Positions 23,130-33,719 of a stretch of DNA of 64,000 nt are shown piece by piece. Numbering within the stretch: the stretch's first letter is position 1; each line of letters starts with the position of its first letter. The position numbers were made by a program, and so were the translations under genes. The notes beneath the pieces were generated by a model that was not told the origin of the DNA, ran no database searches, and worked only from the letters and a program-made list of their open reading frames with translations. Origin of the DNA: Takakia lepidozioides (lineage: Eukaryota; Streptophyta; Takakiopsida; Takakiales; Takakiaceae); NCBI GenBank assembly GCA_030704615.1, contig CM060734.1, positions 17,484,001 to 17,548,000 of the forward strand. Direction: 5' to 3'.

Positions 23130-23835
23130 GGTGATATCACTGAACTCCCCTCACTCACCAATGGATAGGCCTCCTGCCATGCTTGGTGCACACACTCGCC
23201 TGCTACTCGATGCAAATTCCCAACTGTACCCCACAGTGGAATATGAACAGACACATGAGGAAGCAAATCAGCCTTGTATGCCAATTGTTTGTCTTCATCA
23301 GGTGGTGGCCTATCATCTGCATGGCTATTGCCCTCCAAGAGCTCACCACCCCAAGCCACCACCCCTGAGAATGCAGCCAATGTGGGCATCATGTTCCTAT
23401 GATCTACCGCTACATTCCCAATAAACCGTATTGGGAGCAGTGCACGTCGACCATCCCCTGACTGCCATTCCGGCCTGTAGGATGTCGTTTCTTCCCAAAA
23501 GTCCAAAATAAAGCCCATCGGGTATAGCACAGCCCCACCAACAAGCACATCGTAAGATATCGTGGCCATAACAATGGCTTTAACTCTCATGATAGAGCCA
23601 TCTGTAGGATGATCAGGCTGCAATCGAATGAAGAGCTCATGGCGTGTAATCCCTCGTGCCTTCTCTGAACCGCCCAAAGATGTTTGAATTTGGAAAGGGC
23701 AAGGTTCTAAATCCGCCTCTATAAGGCCCAAGCCTGCAATTGCTGCTCTCCCCAACATCAATGGCTATGCTCCCGAGTCCAACAAGATCCGCAGTGGCCT
23801 ATACCTCCTCCCGGTTGGGCCACCCAATTGAAACA
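23130..23835 (-). pseudogene. Retropepsin-type protease domain of element B
   Basis: LRILLDSGA (about 23,790-23,765) is the aspartic protease active-site motif. A TAG replaces the Gln codon seen in element C straight after it. Following sequence (MLGRAAIAGLGL, SYDVLVGGAVLYPMGF) fits the flap and C-terminal strand of Ty3-like proteases. The frame stays open to 22,961 and runs directly into methyltransferase motif I, showing the two domains are part of one polyprotein. Confidence 0.8.
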
Positions 23836-25867
23836 CTCCATCCTGATTGTCCACCAGGACTACCCCAGGAGTCACCATGTTGCGCTCAATGGCTGGCCTA
23901 GCTGGCAGCTCCTGCAACCTTGCAGCTGCCGCTTGCCATGGCGCAGCTGTGGCTGACTTCACCCTCAAAGCGTCCATAAACTGCACCTTATCTGCTATCT
24001 CCGCAGATAGTGCCGATGCATCACCACTCTCACAGAGTCTAGCTGCTAGTCTGAACACAGCAGCTGGCCGAATCCCCAGCATTGCAATGGTCATTGCAGA
24101 AAATAATGGAGCTTGGCAAATCACCGTAGCCGCCCCCAACAATGTACTAGCTGCACCTTGCTTTGCAGCACCACCCAATGGCATTTCCCGAGCCACATCA
24201 ACTCTCCCCAATGACACTCGTGGCTCTACCTTTGACACACTTGGGTGAGCGGGTGCCATTGATGGCGTAGGTGGCACTGTCTCAACCAATGTAAAGGACT
24301 GTGGAAGCTTTGTCTGACGACTTGTTTCCCCCCTTTGTGGATCAAAATCCACATCCGCTCCTCTTGGCTCAGGAGCACGCATTGCTGCTCGAGTGACAGC
24401 AGCAGCAAAGTCCAATACATGCAATGGCCCTGCAAGTGCGGCTCCACACATGAAGCCCATACCAATCTGGTCTTCCCTAGGCATAGGAGGTTGTGCAAGT
24501 GGAGCTTGAACCTCAGGCCTTGGAGCTGGCGCAACATGAGTAGTGGCCATGGTAGCAAGACGTTGCTCTAGCTGGGCAAGTCTATCCACCATGCCATGGT
24601 CATGATCTTGACCTTGACCCTGTGCTCCTTGGTATTGGTTACGACCTCCACCACGACCTCTACCTCCTCTACCTCTTTGGGCTACATTGCCTCGTCCTTG
24701 GCCACCATTTTTCCCTTGGACCTGGCCTGGTCGTAGCTCAAGATGCAGGTCATAACAATGGGCCTCCTCATGCCCGTACTTGCCACAATGCCCACATTGT
24801 AATTGTGTAGGCTGTGCCTGTGCCGGCCCTTTGCCTCTCTCCGAGCAATCCTTCTTGACATGGGGTCCTCCACAATCCCAACATGACACACTCGTCTGTT
24901 GCTAGCATGAGAATAAAGGGAGAGACCTCTGAATCTGAGATCCTCTATGGCCTTCCCTAGGCTTCATCTGAGCCCCTTGTTGCCTTGAGCACGTTGGGGA
25001 GTTGGTTGTTGTTGGCTAGGAACTCCATTTTGTTGTGTCTCCTTGCCAAATTCCACCATAACCACCCGTTCCTCCACCATATTGAGTTCTATCCGCTCTG
25101 CCACTAAAAACACATTTGCTAAGGTGGGTTGGGCTACTTGTAGGAGAGTTGCATCCCCCACCCTTCTTCTCAGCTCCTTGTCCAGGATCCCATACTAGAA
25201 CTGGACTGCCTGAGCTTCTGTAACCTTTGGTAGTTTCTCCTCAACTCCTCAAAGAACTCCACAATTGGATTAAAGACAGGCACGGGTGCTGGTGCTGCAG
25301 CAGGAGCTTGAGTGGATTTCCCAGCTCCTGTACCACTTGTCCCACTACTAGTGCTTGCAGTTGGAGATGTTTGTGTAGCTGCTGGTGTCGCTGCTGCCCT
25401 TGTGCCTCTAGTGATAGAGACATAGTTAGGTGACCAATACTCTCACCACTCCTCAATCTCCACCGCATGTCCCCGCCTAAATTCATGGTAATCATCCATG
25501 GGCGGCCCCTCAAGGTGCTGGAATAGCCCTTTCCATGCCATAAAGGGCGTAAACAGTTGTGGATTGCGCATTTGCTGCAAATCACACCAACGTCAAACTC
25601 TTGTATGAAGTCATCAAGCTCGATGGTGCCCACAGCTCTAGAGTACCTACGTGGCCCCTTGGTAGCTCCATACATCTCCTCCATCGTGTCCCACAACAAT
25701 GGCACGGAAATGGCTTGCACCCTCGGTGAGAATCCTCCTGACTCCGAGTCTGAACCTTCCTCAGAAGACACTGAAGTTGAAGGTGGCCTAAACCGCACAC
25801 CTCGTCTTGTGTACCCACTAGTATCGCTGGTGCCCGTACCGGCACTCCCCTCAGCAATTGGTGGCAC
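23835..25867 (-). pseudogene. gag region of element B
   Basis: The N-terminal block (LLWDTMEEMYGATKGPRR) is intact, then a one-base change near 25,595 breaks the frame. Roughly 110 bases of capsid core present in A and C are missing near 25,230. Two CCHC knuckles follow, CWDCGGPHVKKDC and CGHCGKYGHEEAHC (24,889-24,780), both C-x2-C-x4-H-x4-C. Next come a Gly/Arg-rich stretch, VDRLAQLEQRLATMA and a long linker shared with element C (FRLAARLCESGDASALSA). No ATG is seen at the 5' end in this copy; the position of gag's start is taken from element A. Confidence 0.8.
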
Positions 25868-25869
25868 CT

Positions 25870-26153
25870 CCGTGATGAAAACTCACAATCCAACCGGTTG
25901 TCAACCTGTCTCTAATCCCCACTTTCTACAAGATAACCGGGTAGAGAACCTGTTGCGGCCTATGGCTTAGACTAGTACCACGTTTGTAACATAAACCTAC
26001 ACCTGCACCTGCATCCACCGCAAGCACTCATATGGTCTGCTGGTCATCAACCCAGCCTCACCATAAGAGAAACAATGATGGTCTGACTGGTCATCACCCC
26101 AACCTCACCACCGACAACACGCTCTAGGATTGGCCGGTGATCAAATCCAGACC
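25870..26153 (-). other. Leader of element B, between 5' LTR and gag
   Basis: Contains GGATTTGATCACCGGCCAAT next to the LTR, followed by a repeated GACCAG and GGTGAGGCTGGG block and a GGATGCAGGTGCAGGT segment. The same leader occurs in A (about 9130-9350, minus) and C (29,566-29,840, plus). A tRNA primer-binding site should lie at its edge, but I could not match a specific tRNA. Confidence 0.6.
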
Positions 26154-26929
26154 AACCTCCTATGAAAACAAGCGCCCATACAAAACTGACATGGCACACA
26201 ATCAAGCATGCAGGTGTGGAGGCGATCCAAACACAAGAAAATCAAGACAGTAACTCCCCCACACAAAAAAAAAACACTCCACAGTGTCGCTCCTTCAAAG
26301 ACACCCCAGCCCAAACCTGGACTGACTCTTGCGTCCACCTACGGAAAGGTTTTGGCCTACATAGAGGGTGGAAGACTACGGGGAAGAGAAACTAAAGCAA
26401 TTCCTAATCCCAAAATGCTCTCATCCCGCTAGTCTCCCCCCATCTCTAAACGCTCTTGCTCATGACCAACAGACATAACTACCTTCCAGGGTCTCTCAAA
26501 TAACTCTCCCAGAGCCCTCAAGATGTCTCTCAAACAATCTCACTAAGGCCCCCAAAGCCTGCCAAATCTTGGCCCTCAAGGACCCCAAAAATTCCTTCAG
26601 ACAAGTCGCCAAAGACTCCTTAAGCTCGCCAAATATTAGCCTCCAAGGACCCCAAAATAGTCCACCAAATAGCCCTCCAAAAGCTCCAAATATTTGCCAA
26701 ATATTGGTCTTCAAGGACCCCCAATAGTCCTCCAAACACCCCTTCAAGAGCTCTTCAATGTGTCTTACAAAAGCTCCTCAAAGTGTAATCCAAAGGCTCC
26801 TCAAATGGCCCCCCAAAGATCCTCCAAAGGCAATACTCCTCCAGATACACCCTATATGTCATACACTTTTAATGAAAACGTATGGCAGGCAAAGTCCCTC
26901 CACTTGTATCCATACACTGTTCACAAAAA

Positions 26930-27110
26930 AAGTATGGTGGGGCAGAGGGAGCCCATACACTGTTCACAAAAACGTATGTTGGGCAGAGGGGGCCCATACA
27001 CTGTTCACAAAAGTGTATGTTGGGCAGAAGGGTTCCATACATTGTTCAAAAAAGTGTATGGTGGGGCAGAGGGAGCCCATACACAGTTTCTTGAAGAGTA
27101 TGGAGACTAG
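26930..27110. repeat. LTR subrepeats, about 55-60 bp each
   Basis: At least four successive units share GGGCAGAGGGAGCCCATACA, then CTGTTCACAAAA and GTATG. The C copy of the LTR has only about three shorter versions (17,150-17,290). The array number therefore varies between LTR copies. Confidence 0.65.
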
Positions 27111-27271
27111 GGTTTGTAGAGTATAGTAAGAAACACCTTCTTCATGGTATCTTCCCCCCTAACATGCATGCAAGATTGCATTATCTTACTTTGCAATGCA
27201 TTCATCCCAAATTGACAAGTTCCTCTTGATCTCCTTGGAACTCATAGCAAGCTAATGTGCCCAATGACAAG

Positions 27272-27927
27272 AGCTCCTATTCTGTCAGTAAACAGCTCAA
27301 TTCCATCAGTGACAAAGGTCAACGAAGGTCAGCACGAACATTTGTCCTTGCCCAACGAACCTGCCCAAAAACTACACCTTCGACTAACGAAGGTGACAAC
27401 ATTCGCTCAGCCATGGTGCTTCCAAAAATTATCATTTTTCCCCACTTCACCCCGAACCTTCGTCCATCGAAGGTGGAGGATGATATAGCAATGTAAATTT
27501 TATTTTAATTAATTAAAATAATTATAATTATAATTATTATAATTTAAAAAATCATTTTCCCCAAATTCACCCTGATCATCTTCTTCATCCTCCACCTTTG
27601 GCCAACGAAGGTGTTCTCCGCGGCCATCTAGCCTACGACTGCTGTCCTTCAAGTCCACAACTCATACCTAGCCTTCTGTGATAATTAAAGGGTTTTGTAT
27701 TTTACCTTGTTAGGTCTCGACGTTAGTTATCTGATGATGACAAGCAATATAGTGTTGTTGTCATTCATTTCCTACTGGAAAACGACTATCATTCAGTTTT
27801 GGATTTACAGGCAGCCCAAGAAAAAAATATTTTGGACGACCCTTTGCCACGTGGCCATTTTTTGTGTGTCCACGTCATACTGATGGCTGATGGCTGATGG
27901 CTGATGGCTGACAAAATAGCAATCCCC
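27272..27927. mobile_element. Non-autonomous TIR element (656 bp) inside the element B LTR
   Basis: CCCAATGACAAG occurs at both edges (27,260-27,271 and 27,928-27,939). The uninterrupted LTR copy near 16,889-16,917 has this site once. The ends share CTATTYTGTCAG as a short inverted repeat (left CTATTCTGTCAG; right, read inwards, GCTATTTTGTCAG), with a run of G at the right tip. Inside the right tip are four or more tandem CCATCAG heptamers. The interior holds GCGAAGG/ACGAAGGT words and an AT-rich tract but no coding region. A long target duplication of 9-12 bp would suit a MULE-type element. Confidence 0.7.
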
Positions 27928-29849
27928 CCCAATGACAAGCGCCAAGCTTGCTTGAATTTGAATTTTGTATGTCATCTTCCATGTGCTTTCCCTTACATGG
28001 GCTAGTCACACACACTTCCACCTCTTGACCTAGGTGTTGTCTTCATTCATCATAATGTGTATCCACACCTCTATTCAAGAGCTCATCTTCTCAAACTTGA
28101 AGTCACAAGCCCTAAAGAGCATGCTCTACATAAGCATCACTTGCTTGATCAACCATCCACCACAAAACTTAAGCAAAAAGAAAATGAATACATGAGCTTC
28201 ACCTTCCCCTTCCTTGTCTTGTCACATGCTAATGTATGGTTGAAGTTGCTATGCATGCCGTGAGCCACAATCTCTTTTCTTCACGAAGACCACCTCCAAT
28301 GATCTCCCACATGTGCTCCAAGCTCTTCAATACTCTAGGCTTGGTTTCACATCATCATGGATAGAATTCTCACCCACATGCTTCCCTTTGGAGTCATCTT
28401 GAGCTTCTTGATGCTCTCTAAGTGGTTGCTTTTGTTGTCTTCAAGCCCTAGCCTATGTAGCTCCTTGGCTTTTCTTCCACAACATGCACCACCTCATACA
28501 CAAGGAATGAACTTGCTCACTTCACCTTCTAGCTCTCCTCAAGCTTGAATTGGAAGCCACACTTGGAAAGCATGCTCCACACATGCGCCACTTGCTTGGT
28601 CAATCACTTGCTTCACCGAGAGCAATCCAAGAACTCATAGAACTAGCAAAAGCACTCCCTTCTAGCGCCGCCTTCGCTTGTTTGTTTGTCAACCAAATGA
28701 AACCCCACTTGGCTTCATTTCACCATGGATAGAACAACCACTTCTTAGCTTCTCTTGAGCTACTCAATGTTCCTCAAGCTACCCTTGTTGTACTCCTTCT
28801 ATGGTGTTTCCAACCCAAGCATGTGCCGATCTTTGGCTTCTCTTTCACACCATGAACAAGTACTAGAGCTTGCTCTTGAAACCCTAGTGTCTATCTTCTC
28901 CACACACAAGACGCTTCTCTTGTGATGCAAGAGCTCTTTTCCAAGCTCTCAAACCCTTAGTGCACATACAAGCACTTACCTTGCAAAACCATGCAAGCTT
29001 TTTGATACAAGAGCTCTCTCCTTAAGCTCTCCACCTTTGCAAAGTCTTGTAACTCAAGAGCCCTCTCCTTGAGCTCTCTACCTCTTTGATGCAATGCAAA
29101 AACACTCCTCCTTGCAACACCTTACAAGCCTTGTGAGATACTTGAGCACTCCTAGCTCTCTCACTCCTTGGTGTACACCAACACAAGTGCTAAAACTAAT
29201 CCTTACACTCCGCACTCACAAGCGTAAGGTGATCTTCTTGTAGTGATAATGGAAGTGAACACACAATGGAAACACTCCACTCATGAATCCACTCAATCAC
29301 ATAAACTAAGTCAAGCCAAAGGCACCTTTGCTAAAGGAATCCACCTTACAAAGCCCACACCACACTCCCTCTCAATACCTAGAGCTATGAAGGTGGGAGA
29401 GGCTCATGGAGGCTCAACTACAAGAAGATGAGCCTCCTCCAGGCTCGACACCTCACTTGACATGTGAGACCCAATGAAGTCCAACACACAAAATATAAAT
29501 ATAAATATCTAAAATAAATAACTAGAAGTAGGTAATTCTAGATAACCATGACTAAAACCATGACATCCGGATTTGATCACCGGCCAATCCTAGAGCGTGT
29601 TGTCGGTGGTGAGGCTGGGATGATGACCAGTCAGACCATCATTATTTCTCTTATGGTGAGGCTGGGTTGATGACCAGCAGACCATAGGAGTGCTTGCGGT
29701 GGATGCAGGTGCAGGTCATGCAGGTTTACGTTAGAAACCTAGTATTCTAAACCGTAAGCCGCAACAGATTCTCTACCCGGTTACCTTGTAGAAAGGGGGA
29801 TTAGAGACAGGTTTACAACCGGCGTGGTTGTGAGTTTTCATCACGGAGG

Positions 29850-31160
29850 TGCCACCAGTTGCTGAGGGGAGTGCCGGTGCGAGCACTAGTGATACTAGTG
29901 GGTACACAAGACGAGGTGTACAGTTTAGGCCACCTTCACCTTCAGTGTCTTCTGAGGAAGGTTCAGACTCGGAGTCATGAGGATTTTCGCCAAGGGTGCA
30001 AGCCATTTCTGTACCATTGTTGTGGGATACGATGGAGGAGATGTATGGAGCTACCAAGGGGCCTCGTAGGTACTCTAGAGCTGTGGGCACCATCGAGCTT
30101 GATGATTTCATACAAGAGTTTGATAGTTGGTGCAATTTGCAGCAGATGCGCAATCCACAACTGTTTACGCCTTTTATGGCGTGGAAGGGGCTATTCCAGC
30201 ACCTTGAGGGGCCGCCCATGGACGACTACCATGAATTTAGGTGGGGAAATGAGATGGAGATTGAGGAATGACGACAATATTGGTCACTTGACTATGTCTC
30301 CATCACCAGCGGCACACTAGCAAGATCCACGGCAACTATGACCGCAGCTACACCAGCGGCTTCTGCAAGCAGCAGTGGAACAAGTGGGTCAGGATCAGCT
30401 GGGACATCCACTGCAGCTCCTGCCGTTGCACCAATACATGTGTCTGCCTTCAATCCGATTGTGGAGTTCTTCGAAGAGTTGAGAATAAACTACCAGGGGG
30501 TGATAACAGAGAAGTTGCGGAGCTTGCAAGAGTTCCAACGAAAGCCTACTGAGAGTATGAGGGAGGCTTACACTCGCATGAGGCGCTTGATAAGTGTAAC
30601 CCAAGGGGTTACGGAAGCTCAGGCAGTCCAATTCTGGTATGGGATATTGGATAAGGAGCTGAGGAGAAGGGTACGGGATGCAACTCTCCTACAAGTGGCC
30701 CAACCCACCCTATCAAATGTTTTTTTGCTAGCAGAACGGATAGAGTTCAACATGGTGGAGGAGCGGGTGGTTATGGTGGGGTTTGGCAAGAAGACACGAC
30801 AAAGTGGGGCTCCTAGCCAACAACAACAACCAACTCCCCAACGTGCTCAAGGCAACAAGGGGGCTCAGACAAAGCCCAGGGAAGGTCAGAGAGGATCTCA
30901 GTCGATGCAAAGGTATCTTCCTTCATTCTCAGGCCAGCAACAGACGAGTGTGTCATGTTGGGATTGTGGAGGACCCCATGTCAAGAAGGATTGCCCGGAG
31001 AGAGGCAAAGGGCCGACACAGGCACAGCCTACACAATTACAGTGTGGGCATTGCATGGCAAGTACGGGCATGAGGAGGCCCATTATTATGACCTGCATCC
31101 TGATCTACGACCAGGCCAGTTCCAAGGGAACAATGGTGGCCGAGGACGAGGCAATGTAGT
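29850..31160 (+). pseudogene. gag of element C
   Basis: Same order as A and B: SDTSGYTRRGVQFRPP, a stop near 29,980, MEEMYGATKGPRR, FIQEFDSWCNLQQM, a TGA near 30,270, then a Thr/Ser/Ala linker. The capsid core is intact (FFEELRINYQG, YTRMRRLISVTQG, QFWYGILDKELRRRV) and is followed by knuckle 1, CWDCGGPHVKKDC (about 30,955-30,995). Knuckle 2 starts as CGHC and is then broken by a frameshift. It provides the full capsid core missing from element B. Confidence 0.85.
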
Positions 31161-31936
31161 CCAGAGAGGTAGAGGAGGCAGAGGTCGTGGTGGAGGTCGT
31201 AACCAACACCAAAGAGCACAGGGTCAGGGTCAAGGTCATGACCAATGCATGGTGGATAGACTTGCCCAACTAGAGCAACGTCTTGCTGCCATGGCCACTA
31301 CTCATGTTGCGCCAGCTCCAAGGCCTGAGGTTCAAGCTCCACCTACACAACCTCCTAAGCCTACGGAAGACCAAATTGATATGGGCTTCATATGTGGAGC
31401 CGCACTTGCAGGGCCATTGCATGTATTGGACTTTGCTGCTGCTGTCACTCGAGTAGCAACGCATGCTCCTGAGCCAAGAGGAGCGGATGGGATTTTGATC
31501 CACAAAAGGGGGAAGCAAGTCGTCAGACAAGGCTTCTACAGTCCTTTACATTGGCTGAGACATTGCCACCTACGTCATCAATGTTACCCGCTCGCCTAAG
31601 TGTGTCAGAGGTAGAGCCACGAGTGTCATTGGGGAGAGTTGGTGTGGCTCAGGAAATGCCAGTGGGTGGTGTTACAAAGCAAGGTGCAGCCAGTACATTG
31701 TTGGGGGCGGCTACGGCGGTTTGCCAAGCTCCATTGTTTCCTGCAATGACCATTACAATGCCGGGGATTCGGCCAGCTGCTGTGTTTAGACTAGCAGCTA
31801 GACTCTGTGAGAGTGGTGATGCATCGGCACTATCTGCGGGGATAGCAGATAAGGTGCAGTCTATGGATGCCTTAGATTTGAGGGTGAAGTCAGCCACAGC
31901 TGTGCCATGACAAGCGGCAGTGCACGGTTGTAGGAG
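31160..31936 (+). pseudogene. gag-protease linker of element C
   Basis: Gly/Arg-rich sequence, VDRLAQLEQRLAAMA, then FRLAARLCESGDASALSA and TASTLLGAAT-like text shared with element B. Two frameshifts and a stop near 31,908 are present. No enzymatic motif is seen in this stretch; it likely holds structural spacer sequence. Confidence 0.65.
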
Positions 31937-32565
31937 TTGCCAACTAGGCCAGCCATTGAGCGCAGCATGGTGACTCCTAGGGTAGTCCTGGTGGACAATC
32001 CAGATGGAGTGTTTCAATTGGGTGGCCCAACCGGGAGGAGGTATAGGTCACTACGAGTCTTGTTGGACTCGGGAGCTCAACCAATGATGTTGGGGAGAGC
32101 GGCAATTGCAGGTTTGGGCCTTACAGAGGCGGATTTGGAGCCTTGCCCTTTCCAGATTCAGACGTCTTTAGGTGATTCAGAGATGGCGCAAGGGATCATA
32201 CGCCATGAACTTTTCATTCGACTACAGCCAGATCATCCTACGGATGGCTCAGTCATGAGAGCCAAAGCCATTGTTATGGACGCGATGTCATATGATGTGC
32301 TTGTTGGTGGGGCAGTGTTGTACCCCATGGGATTTACTTTGGATTTTTGGGAGGAAATGGCATCCTACAGGCCGGAGTGGCAGTCAGGGGATGGCCGACA
32401 TGCACTGCTTCCAGTGCGATTTATTGGGAATGTAGCGGTGGATCATAGGAACATGATGCCCACATTGGTTGCATTCTCAGAGGTGGTGGCTTGGGGTGGT
32501 GAGCTCTTGGAGGGCAATAGCCATGCAGATGATAGGCCACCACCTGATGAGGACAAGCAATTGAG
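31937..32565 (+). pseudogene. Protease of element C
   Basis: LRVLLDSGAQPMMLGRAAIAG contains the DSGA active site without the stop seen in B. The open frame continues through SYDVLVGGAVLYPMGF and the acidic PPPDEDKQL. At this point B continues toward the methyltransferase, but C switches to another sequence. The domain itself looks intact, but it is cut off from the rest of the polyprotein. Confidence 0.8.
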
Positions 32566-32610
32566 TGGGGCAAGTTCCTCGGAGGGTGTAAGAGAGTAGT
32601 GCCCATTCCG
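32566..32610 (+). pseudogene. C-terminal tail fragment of the amino-methyltransferase-like family, fused to element C
   Basis: The last codons read GASSSEGVRE-stop. The nucleotide sequence, with GCAAGTTCCT and AGAGTAGT, matches the end of the family copy at 57,310-57,345 (GPSSLEGVGE-stop). The join keeps the reading frame of element C's protease. This looks like a recombination junction between two repeat families. Confidence 0.55.
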
Positions 32611-32639
32611 GCTATGACAGTTAGGACACACTTGTATAG

Positions 32640-32836
32640 ATGTGGCTTGCCACAAAAATTGCAATAAAATGTTGCATTTCATTGCTATGACGAGTCCACT
32701 GGTGCCACATTCCAACTTCACGTGACCCTATTTCCGTGCCTCCTAACCCTATTTCCGTGGACACACAATGGTCCGCTCATGCTTTTTTTTTTTCCGCTCA
32801 TGCTCATGCCACTCATGAAATAGCAGCCCCCCCTCC
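32640..32836. repeat. TIR-element arm, right end (tip at 32,836)
   Basis: Ends CATGAAATAGCAGCCCCCC, the reverse complement of the GGGGGCTGCTATTTCATG tip seen at 37,378 and 43,533. The inner part (CAATAAAATGTTGCATTTC, CCCTATTTCCGTGCC and a T-run beside GCTCATGC) matches the 43,533-43,697 arm in inverted orientation. The partner left arm was not found nearby. Confidence 0.65.
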
Positions 32837-33700
32837 ACTTTCATTCGTTCAAAATCCTTCTCTTCCATCTCTTTTGTGCAAATCCAACGGAACAAGTCCC
32901 CCAGTCGAGACGAACATCTTTTCTTATATAAAGAGTATTTGATCCTAAATTCAAATCAATTTCCCCCCTTGGTTCCTGGTCTTTTCAGTTTTTAATCTTT
33001 CAGGGGTGTATAGAATCCAGCCCACCTTTGGTTGTAAGGTTATGTCTTTTTTTGTCTCACTTTGTCTTTTTATGGGTTTTTCAGTTACGTGTTTTGGATT
33101 TTTAAACTATCTCTTGGCTGAGTTGACACAGAAACTGAGTCCACCTGTAGCAAAAAATTGCTCGTCGGATAAGTGCATGTCACTTACCTTGTCGTCCCCT
33201 ACAGCAAGATCAGTCACGGGGGTCGCTACCTGGTGGTGATTCATTTGAGTAGAGAAGTGTTGAGCGAGGAGAGAGATGGCAGAGGGTTTGATGCTACAGG
33301 GTGACTTGTCTGTCTGGCGTGGGTGCTTGCGAATACAACCAGGTTGCTTTTGAATGCTATAGGACTTAGAACTAGACATACATAGTGATGCCCTGAATTG
33401 GGAGAAAGATAGAGAAACTGTTGGGAGGAGAGTGTGTTCAACGTGAGGGGAGCCAGGAGTAGATGAGTTCTTGTGGCTAGTGTTGTGGGGATAAATAGGA
33501 AGGGCGCATTAATCATGGCGGCTGGTATGAGGGGGCAGTTTATAACGCAGGGGTGGTAGCTGTTATTGTAGTGCCGGCTTGGGCATCGGAGGGGTTTAAG
33601 TGTGGCCATTAGCAGAGTACGCAACGACAACATTTGTCTCTTATTAACATGATGGAGGGGATGGGGGAGTTTAATCCTTGTGCAGGGTGATGTGGTGGCG
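32837..33700. other. No clear gene; possible 3' region of the minus-strand methyltransferase-like gene
   Basis: An open minus-strand frame continues through part of this stretch, but below about 33,720 its composition changes (His/Thr/Leu-rich, no similarity to the related copy at 57 kb), so I do not treat it as coding. A direct-repeat or TE boundary was not identified. Confidence 0.35.
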
Positions 33701-33719
33701 CCATCAGTGGGAAGCAGAC

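Larger units (their letters stand above)
17814..29565 (-). mobile_element. Ty3/gypsy retrotransposon B with methyltransferase and PHD finger, nested in element C
   Basis: The outer ends are TGTCGTG at the left and CATGACA at the right, giving TG...CA on both strands, flanked by TCCG on each side. Minus-strand order is 5' LTR (29,565-26,154), leader, gag (about 25,867-23,830), protease, C5-MTase, RT, RNase H, integrase, PHD finger (to about 18,601), a PPT-like CTAGGGGGGC (18,350-18,341) and a short 3' LTR-like segment (18,251-17,814). RT-RNase H-integrase order is that of Ty3/gypsy. Each module has at least one stop or frameshift, so the copy is inactive as read. Confidence 0.85.
26154..29565 (-). 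repeat. 5' LTR of element B (about 3.4 kb, with a nested insertion)
   Basis: Reverse complement of the element C LTR at 15,085-17,813. It starts TGTCATGG at 29,565 and ends next to the leader at about 26,154. It is longer than the C copy mainly because of a 656-bp insertion at 27,272-27,927 and extra GTATGG/GGGCAGAGG subrepeats at 26,930-27,110. Frames inside it are not coding. Confidence 0.8.
29566..32565 (+). mobile_element. Internal region of gypsy element C (leader, gag, protease; 3' part lost)
   Basis: Starts at the TCCG duplication with the conserved leader, continues through gag and protease on the plus strand, and stops abruptly at about 32,565. There it joins an unrelated tail sequence instead of the methyltransferase found at this point in element B. 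Its 5' LTR is the plus-strand LTR at 15,085-17,813, separated by the nested element B. No 3' LTR is visible in the window. Confidence 0.75.

Noticed and set aside
26130-26154. tRNA primer-binding site at the LTR border
   Set aside because: GGATTTGATCACCGG is conserved in all three copies, but I could not match it to a specific tRNA 3' end, so no PBS is annotated.
27725-27745. CTGATGA word as a hammerhead ribozyme core
   Set aside because: No matching GAAA and stem arrangement could be found around it.
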